IMG/VR virus record: IMGVR_UViG_3300036832_001306
Location: 1 to 30,546 of that record
Source of the DNA: a virus
Reading direction: 5' to 3' (one strand)
Length of the DNA stretch: 30,546 bases
The notes below the pieces were generated by a model that saw only the letters and a program-made list of their open reading frames with translations, did no database searches and had not been told where the DNA came from. Within the stretch, counting starts at the first letter, position 1, and each line of letters begins with the position of its first letter. This document shows, piece by piece, positions 13,847 through 19,765 of this stretch. The position numbers and the translations under genes are program-made.

Positions 13847-16800
13847 ATGGCGACTACGCAATCCGGAATTGACACGGAAATTGATACGAATCTGGCATCG
13901 GGCAAGCCAGGTGGTATTTTGGCGGCCGATCTCCGTCCGGTTTTGCATGACATCAATGCTGCGGCATTTACTGGGGCATCTGGGGCTGGGGCCAACACGA
14001 AGACGTATATCCTAAAATCCGATCTCCAGAATGATCATGTCCCGTCCGGCATTCAATATGCGAGAGTGCTCGCTGTTGCTGGGGCGTATCCTGCTCCAGC
14101 GGGACAGGTGTCTACTCCGTTGACGTACCGACGTGTTTCTAGTTCCTCGTTGTATGGCAATGTCACGGATGCTGGCGGGCAGATTTGGGAACCGATCTAT
14201 TCAACCTATCCCGTTAATTGTGGGGAGTTCGGAACCGTTGGCGATGCTGTGTCATCGATGTTCAGCGCTGGCGGCTCGTTCATGGCGACGTACACTTCTG
14301 GGTCGTCTGTGCTTACGCTGACTGAAGATGTTCCGGCAGTGACTATTCATGTTGGCGATCGGATATCCAACATCAACTACGCCACCAATGGAGCGCTGTT
14401 CCAGTCAACGGCGACTATTGGCACTATAACTGGTACGGTTGACTCTAATGGTAATTATCCGTCCGGAAGCACTCTAACCATAACCAATAGTACGGCTGCA
14501 GCGGCTATTACTATTCCTAGTATCGGATTCAAATACAAAGCGCAACTTGGTCTTCAATACAAACCGACGCCGGCGTTCCCTCCGAACACTCCGTATACCG
14601 GCATTCAATTTGTGTCCTGGCCTGACACTCTGACCGGCACAGACAACACTAACGCTCTCCAGCAGGCCATCAATTTTGCCTTGCTCAATCAGTTCCCGGA
14701 TGTTGAGTTGCCAATCGGCAAGTATCTTATCAGTGATACGATCATGCTGGGGTGGGGTTTCGGGACTGTTCTTTTTGCTCAAATTTCGTTGCGTGGAAAT
14801 CGGCGTGGTGGTTACGACGCTAACTGGGGAACAGCTATTTTCCCGACACAAAAAGATCGGCCGGCAATCAATATTCAGGGTGGGCGCAATTGCGGGGTTT
14901 TTGGGATAGCCATCAAGGGGCGAAATTTTCTATACAACGTTTATAGTGTCGGACAGATCAGCAACACATCTGAGAACAAAAATGATTGGTTGGCGCCAAA
15001 TTTGGCAGCGAGTGGAACTGCTCCCGGTGGGATTCAGCCGCATTCGCCGTATTGCGGCATTGCTGTCGATGCCTACGCGGGGGATAAGTCATTTGACTTT
15101 TATCCTGATCGCGGCGGGAAAGGTGACCAGCTTCCAGGCGACACCAGGACAAGTGTGTATCAAAGTGCCGTTTCCTCTGATACCACGATAGATGATTGCA
15201 GTATTGGCGGCTTTGCTGTCCAGATCGTCAATCAACCAAATGGTGACGGCAATGGCGATTTCACACGCATCAGAAATTGCTTTTTTCACGCTGGGGTATA
15301 CGGGATTGTTATTGCTAATACGCAGTCGAGAAGCGTTGAGCTTCGCAATAATCTGGCGACTGCATTTCATACAGTAATAAAAAATTATAATTTCGGTCGC
15401 CCAAATGGATCGTCAGGAGCAACAACAGACACCAATATAGGAACGATGATTGGACCGATTGACAACTTTCATTGTGATTTGAGTTTTCAAGTATTCGATG
15501 TGATAACGAATATGAGTCTTCCTCTGGTGATTACAGCTATGTATAGCGAGGCGCTTTGCCGTATAGGTAATTTTCTGAATTCTGGCGCTGATTCGTGTGC
15601 AATTGTTTTCAATGGCGGTAGCTTCAGCGTTGACGATCAAATAACTCATGCGCCGAAATCTCTTATCACAGCGACGGTGCCAGTTAGTTTCAATGGGACC
15701 AATGTACGCGGGCCGACTCGAATTGCTAATTTTAATGATGGGGTGGCGCCGTTATACTTTGTAAATAATACAATGCGTGGCGGACGCAACAATGGCACGA
15801 GTGCTGCAAGTATTAGAGCCATTAATTATACTGGTGGCATTTTTGCCGGTGGTCCCCGATTTAATGCTAATAACGTCAACGAGGTATTTGCAAACACGGT
15901 GAACGGGACATACTACAAAACGGCCTGGGCTGGATTTGCTGCTGATGGGTCATATAATTCGACCACTGGAGTTGTGACGCTTACTCTTGATACAGCTATC
16001 GGGTCAGTCGGAGATATGATATATGTGTCGAGGGCTTATGATAGCGTTAACGGACTGACCGGAGATATTACTTTCTGCAATGGGGCTTTCACAATTACAA
16101 GCACCACACCTGTTGATCCATACCTTCAAATTACGTACAACAGCGGGGTTACTGGCAAGGTAATAAACGCCATCAAAACAGCAAAGATAAGCTTTCCTGT
16201 TGTGGATTGGGCTATGTTTACAATTGAGTATATCCCGAGCACTCAACGCCGTGAAATGAATCAATATATCAGGACTTACGTGGATAGTTATGGGCGATCG
16301 TGGCGCTTCAGCCAACCGTTTGAAAACGGACCGTCTGTTTCGATAACCAGCTATGTGAATGACCTTGTTACTTTCACTTATGATAGTTCGAATGAAACTA
16401 ACGGGACCATGTTTATTTTTGAACCCGGTGACATGATTTACCATTATGCATCGGCCACACTTTATATCATTGAAACAGTGAGTGCCGTTGGCGTTCCGTC
16501 AGGCACGCTTCGCACGATTACCGCTCGGCAGCAGAACAGATTGCTTCTTGCTTATGATGGAACGTGGATCAAGAATCTGGGCGCGACTGGCGGTAGCGAT
16601 GCTAATACAGGATTTACTAGTGTTTCTCTTATCAAGACCGGAGCGGTTTTGCCTAGGAATATGGCTTGGGGAACGATAGCTGTTGGGTCAGATACTTTTT
16701 CTAGTGTAGATTTTGCCGGTGATGGTGTTGCAACACAACTGAACAATAATTATAAACATGGCGATCCAATTTTTGGTAATACTTCACTTCCTGGCTCGTG

Positions 16801-16939
16801 GATTGGTAATGGTAATTATATAAAGTCTGTTACCCCATACTCTACTAGTCCGGGGGCCATAGTTATGCGTAATACTACGAATCCTAACACTATCATTACC
16901 GGAACGCGTCAATTGATCTTCCCTTACGAATTGCGTTAG
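13847..16939 (+). CDS. Tail spike / receptor-binding protein, beta-helix
   Basis: A 1030-residue protein. The N-terminal 110 residues probably attach to the virion. From about 265 the sequence enters a pectate-lyase-like parallel beta-helix: DNTNALQQAINFALLNQFPD, then IGKYLISDTIML and many short Asn/Gly-rich turns, the pattern of phage tail spikes that bind or cut surface polysaccharide. No catalytic residues can be assigned by eye. The DNA is clearly richer in A+T than its neighbours, with codons such as AAT, ATT and TAT common, suggesting separate ancestry. Its place between terL and portal is unusual; spikes normally lie with the tail genes. The start at ATG 13847 is not marked by a strong site. 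Confidence 0.85.
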   Translation: MATTQSGIDTEIDTNLASGKPGGILAADLRPVLHDINAAAFTGASGAGANTKTYILKSDLQNDHVPSGIQYARVLAVAGAYPAPAGQVSTPLTYRRVSSSSLYGNVTDAGGQIWEPIYSTYPVNCGEFGTVGDAVSSMFSAGGSFMATYTSGSSVLTLTEDVPAVTIHVGDRISNINYATNGALFQSTATIGTITGTVDSNGNYPSGSTLTITNSTAAAAITIPSIGFKYKAQLGLQYKPTPAFPPNTPYTGIQFVSWPDTLTGTDNTNALQQAINFALLNQFPDVELPIGKYLISDTIMLGWGFGTVLFAQISLRGNRRGGYDANWGTAIFPTQKDRPAINIQGGRNCGVFGIAIKGRNFLYNVYSVGQISNTSENKNDWLAPNLAASGTAPGGIQPHSPYCGIAVDAYAGDKSFDFYPDRGGKGDQLPGDTRTSVYQSAVSSDTTIDDCSIGGFAVQIVNQPNGDGNGDFTRIRNCFFHAGVYGIVIANTQSRSVELRNNLATAFHTVIKNYNFGRPNGSSGATTDTNIGTMIGPIDNFHCDLSFQVFDVITNMSLPLVITAMYSEALCRIGNFLNSGADSCAIVFNGGSFSVDDQITHAPKSLITATVPVSFNGTNVRGPTRIANFNDGVAPLYFVNNTMRGGRNNGTSAASIRAINYTGGIFAGGPRFNANNVNEVFANTVNGTYYKTAWAGFAADGSYNSTTGVVTLTLDTAIGSVGDMIYVSRAYDSVNGLTGDITFCNGAFTITSTTPVDPYLQITYNSGVTGKVINAIKTAKISFPVVDWAMFTIEYIPSTQRREMNQYIRTYVDSYGRSWRFSQPFENGPSVSITSYVNDLVTFTYDSSNETNGTMFIFEPGDMIYHYASATLYIIETVSAVGVPSGTLRTITARQQNRLLLAYDGTWIKNLGATGGSDANTGFTSVSLIKTGAVLPRNMAWGTIAVGSDTFSSVDFAGDGVATQLNNNYKHGDPIFGNTSLPGSWIGNGNYIKSVTPYSTSPGAIVMRNTTNPNTIITGTRQLIFPYELR

Positions 16940-16941
16940 CT

Positions 16942-17157
16942 GTGGCGAGCTACAGCCAGGACCTTCACGCGCTGGCGATCAACCTGGCGCAGGTGATCAA
17001 CGCGCTTTACGACGACCCGCAGTTACCGCTGCGCACGCGTGAGCGCCGGGTGGCGCTGGTCTCCGAGCACATGGAAGAGCTGTTGCGGGCCCACCGCAAA
17101 GAGATCGCGCAACTGCGCGCCGAGATTGCCGATCTGCGGAAGCAGAATCCTTGCTGA
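16942..17157 (+). CDS. Small coiled-coil hypothetical protein
   Basis: A 71-residue protein starting at GTG two bases after the tail spike stop. The C-terminal half is a charged helix with heptads (KEIAQLRAEIADLRKQ), ending in Cys. No family recognised. It returns to the GC-rich codon use of the rest of the genome, in contrast with the gene before it. Confidence 0.6.
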   Translation: MASYSQDLHALAINLAQVINALYDDPQLPLRTRERRVALVSEHMEELLRAHRKEIAQLRAEIADLRKQNPC

Positions 17158-17288
17158 CCTGACTACACTTGACACAGGATGGCAAAAGGGGCGGCCCTCT
17201 TGGCGCGGGTCAGGGCACACTGGTTTGACGGTGCGTTGCGCCCCGAGGCAATTCCTAAGCGAAGACCGAACAATGAATGGAGGGCGTC

Positions 17289-17639
17289 ATGCGTGCATTT
17301 CGAGCGGCTCTGTTATCGCTGGCGCTGGTGGCGTGCAGCGGCTCGTCGGTCAACGTCGCCGACATCGTCGCCAAGATTCAGGAGACCTGCGGCTTCGTTA
17401 CCAAGTGGCAGGACATTGCCAAGGTGATCACGACAATCATTTCCGGCTTCAATCCCGACGCGGGCGACAAGGCGAGCGTTCCGATCGGCATTGCCAATAC
17501 GGTGATCGGCGCCGTGTGCAGCGCGGTGAAGGACAAGGCCAGCGGTGCGACGCAGCAGTCGATCACGCCGACCAGCGCCTCGGTTGTCGTCAACGGTGTC
17601 CCGGTGAGCGGGCGCATGGTGGACACCAGCGGGAAATAG
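17289..17639 (+). CDS. Putative lipoprotein
   Basis: A 116-residue protein with a type II signal peptide: basic start, hydrophobic core and the lipobox LVAC at residues 13-16, so the mature protein would begin at a lipid-modified Cys16. Two further cysteines (ETCGFV, AVCSAV) may pair. ATG 17289 is chosen because GGAGG lies about six bases upstream. Phage lipoproteins with this layout are sometimes spanin- or superinfection-related; the position near other small envelope genes fits a lysis-type role only loosely. The 131 bases before it (17158-17288) hold no gene I can support. Confidence 0.75.
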   Translation: MRAFRAALLSLALVACSGSSVNVADIVAKIQETCGFVTKWQDIAKVITTIISGFNPDAGDKASVPIGIANTVIGAVCSAVKDKASGATQQSITPTSASVVVNGVPVSGRMVDTSGK

Positions 17640-17701
17640 GACGCACCCTGTCTCTGATGTCGTGGCCAGCCGATTGGATTGCCCCTTGGGGGAAAGGCTT
17701 C

Positions 17702-17953
17702 ATGTTTACCACTTTGATTGCCGGATTGTGCGCCGTGGTGATCGATCATGCAGGCTTTGCGCTGGTCGGTATCGGCACGATCAAAGGGCAGACGTGCGAG
17801 TTCGTGCTCATGCTGCAGGACAATATGACGACCCCGGTGATCGAGGACGAGCGCCTCGGGCACCACCGGTTCGGCGCGCGCATCGGCACCTATGCGGCGA
17901 TCGTCAACGTCGATCAAATGGAGTTTCGCGTGCCGCGTGGCGAGGCGTTATGA
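17702..17953 (+). CDS. Hypothetical protein with N-terminal hydrophobic segment
   Basis: An 83-residue protein. ATG 17702 is preferred because GGGGAAAGG ends about five bases upstream; an in-frame ATG at 17657 would give 98 residues but lacks a ribosome binding site. It begins with a hydrophobic segment (FTTLIAGLCAVVI), perhaps a signal or membrane helix, then a mostly beta-like domain. No family recognised. Confidence 0.55.
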   Translation: MFTTLIAGLCAVVIDHAGFALVGIGTIKGQTCEFVLMLQDNMTTPVIEDERLGHHRFGARIGTYAAIVNVDQMEFRVPRGEAL

Positions 17954-17977
17954 CCACGCAGTGGAAGGTATGACGCA

Positions 17978-18142
17978 ATGTCACCGCTGGAAGACATGAT
18001 TAACGAGCGGCGAGCCGGGGCTGGGCCTGGCCGGGTCCGGCTCGGCCGGGCTGGGCGGTCGTGGCGTGTCCAGTCGTGGTTCGGCGTGGTTCGGCAGGGC
18101 TCGGCCTGGTCAGGCGGTCGAGGCATGGCCGACCAACGCTAG
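17978..18142 (+). CDS. Doubtful 54-residue ORF running into pentamer repeats
   Basis: ATG 17978, with AAGG about ten bases upstream, opens a 54-residue frame beginning MSPLEDMINERRAG. After residue 12 it is encoded by the GGCNN pentamer tract, giving Gly/Arg/Trp-rich sequence. The N-terminus looks gene-like, the rest does not. It could be a small gene invaded by the repeat, or chance. Confidence 0.25.
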   Translation: MSPLEDMINERRAGAGPGRVRLGRAGRSWRVQSWFGVVRQGSAWSGGRGMADQR

Positions 18143-18181
18143 GCTAGGCGAGGCCGGGTCTGGATCGGCTCGGCATGGCAA
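18009..18181 (+). repeat. Degenerate GGCNN pentamer array
   Basis: About 34 five-base units, most of form GGCNN (for example GGCTA GGCGA GGCCG near 18142-18156 and GGCTC GGCAT GGCAA at 18167-18181), run with strict five-base phase. The phase slips only at two four-base units, TCGT (18059-18062) and TCGA (18118-18121). The third and outer positions vary, so the array keeps GG every five bases rather than exact copies. It lies in the gap between the 17953 gene end and a terminator. Confidence 0.85.
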
Positions 18182-18187
18182 TCGGAG

Positions 18188-18216
18188 ACGGCGGCAGATC
18201 AGTCTGCCGCCGTTTT
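18188..18216 (+). terminator. Intrinsic terminator before portal gene
   Basis: A perfect 11-bp stem (18188-18198 with 18203-18213), tetraloop TCAG, followed by TTTT and a further T-rich stretch. Among the strongest terminator shapes in the window. It ends 25 bases before the portal GTG. Confidence 0.9.
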
Positions 18217-18241
18217 CATTTTCGGAAGAAAGGAGGCGCGC

Positions 18242-19765
18242 GTGGTTGACATGAATAATATTCTCAAATTTCCGCGCGCTTTCTTTAGCGGGATGACGAC
18301 AGATTCTTTTAGAAATTTTCTCGCTGGTTTTGGTATGCCTGGCCGCGATAAGGCGACCGGTCAACAATGGTGGTTATGTCCGTTGGACAACGGGCAGTTG
18401 GAGGCCGCATACCGCGGCGATTGGGCGGCGCGCAAGATCATCGAAATTCCAGCGTTCGATATGACGAGAAGTTGGCGCCAGTGGCAGGCGAGCAAGGAGC
18501 AGGTCACCGCGATCGAAGACACCGAACGATCTTTTAATATTCAAGGAAAAATGATGGACGCACTAATCAAGGCGCGCCTCTATGGTGGCGCCGCGATGAT
18601 CATGGGCGTCGATTGCGGATCGTTCCAGGACGAGCTGGACCTCGATGCGATTAAGAAGGGCGATTTGAAATTTGTGCATGTCGTTAGCAAGAACTTCCTC
18701 GCTGCTGGCCCGATGGTGCGCGAGATCACGTCGCCGTGGTATTCAGAACCGACGTGGTTTATGCGGGCAAATACCGTCACCACTGATCCGCCCGATCCGC
18801 GCATCGCCAATGTCGGCCTGCCGACGATGGGCCAGGCGCCCGGCGATGCGATCTATATTCACCCAAGTCGTGTGATCCGGTTGGTCGGCGCCGCCTATCC
18901 CGACATCGAGAATGCGCAGGACGCGTGGGGCGATAGCGTGCTGCAGGTGGTGCAGGACGCGCTCAAGTCGGCTGGCATGGCGTCGTCTTCGGTTTCGTCG
19001 ATGATCGCCGAGGCCAAGCTCGACATTTTCAAGGTGCCGAACCTCACCGCCAAGATGATGACGGCGGAAGGCACGCAGGAGCTGTTCAATCGCTTCAGCC
19101 AGGGCAACATCGGCAAGTCGACGATCAACGCGCTGCTGGTCGATCTCGCCGAGGAGTTCGAGCGCATCACGCCGCAGCTTTCCAATTATGATAAAGTGAT
19201 TGGTATTTATTATATGCTGGCATGCGCTGCTGCGGATATCCCGGCGACGCGTTTTATGGGCAAGTCGCCCGATGGCATGAATGCGACCGGCGAGAGCGAC
19301 ATAAGGAATTACTACGATAGATTATCGTCCGATCAAAAGGTGAAATACACGCCGCTACTGACGCGGCTCGACGAGGTGTTGATCCGCACGACGTTCGGCT
19401 CGCGCGACAAGTCGATCCGCTACGATTGGAATCCGCTATGGCAATTGTCGGCGATCGAGAAGGCCGACATGAATCTGAAGGTGGCGCAGGCGCATCAGAT
19501 CGATGTCAACGCGGGAATCATTTCTCCCCACGTATTGCAGACCGGGCGGCAGAATTTCTTGATGGAGGATGGCTTCCTCTATCCCGGACTGGAGCAGGCG
19601 ATCGACGCGGAGGACGATTGGGACCCTGAAGAGAGTCTGCAGCCTGATGTGCCCAACGGCGTGATCGATCCCAACAATCCCAATGCGGTGACAGGGGCGA
19701 AGCCTCAGCAACAGTTGCCGCCGCCGCAGCAAAAACCACCACCGAAAGATGACGGCGGAAATTGA
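18242..19765 (+). CDS. Portal protein, DUF1073-like
   Basis: A 507-residue protein of normal portal length. It resembles the DUF1073 portal group: NGQLEAAYRGDWAARKIIEI early, ARLYGGAAMIMGVD, IHPSRVIRLVG, then the conserved middle KVIGIYYMLACAAADIPATR followed by FMGKSPDGMNATGESDIRNY. The C-terminus is Pro/Gln-rich. Twelve copies would form the ring at one capsid vertex for DNA passage. The GTG at 18242 is supported by AAGGAGG about seven bases upstream; ATG 18251 would be too far. It shares one base with the head morphogenesis start (TGATG). Confidence 0.9.
   Translation: MVDMNNILKFPRAFFSGMTTDSFRNFLAGFGMPGRDKATGQQWWLCPLDNGQLEAAYRGDWAARKIIEIPAFDMTRSWRQWQASKEQVTAIEDTERSFNIQGKMMDALIKARLYGGAAMIMGVDCGSFQDELDLDAIKKGDLKFVHVVSKNFLAAGPMVREITSPWYSEPTWFMRANTVTTDPPDPRIANVGLPTMGQAPGDAIYIHPSRVIRLVGAAYPDIENAQDAWGDSVLQVVQDALKSAGMASSSVSSMIAEAKLDIFKVPNLTAKMMTAEGTQELFNRFSQGNIGKSTINALLVDLAEEFERITPQLSNYDKVIGIYYMLACAAADIPATRFMGKSPDGMNATGESDIRNYYDRLSSDQKVKYTPLLTRLDEVLIRTTFGSRDKSIRYDWNPLWQLSAIEKADMNLKVAQAHQIDVNAGIISPHVLQTGRQNFLMEDGFLYPGLEQAIDAEDDWDPEESLQPDVPNGVIDPNNPNAVTGAKPQQQLPPPQQKPPPKDDGGN

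Noticed and set aside
17039-17953. 304-residue plus-strand frame
   Set aside because: Most of it is out of frame with the coiled-coil protein and the lipoprotein, which have better starts; only the last 83-98 codons look genuine.
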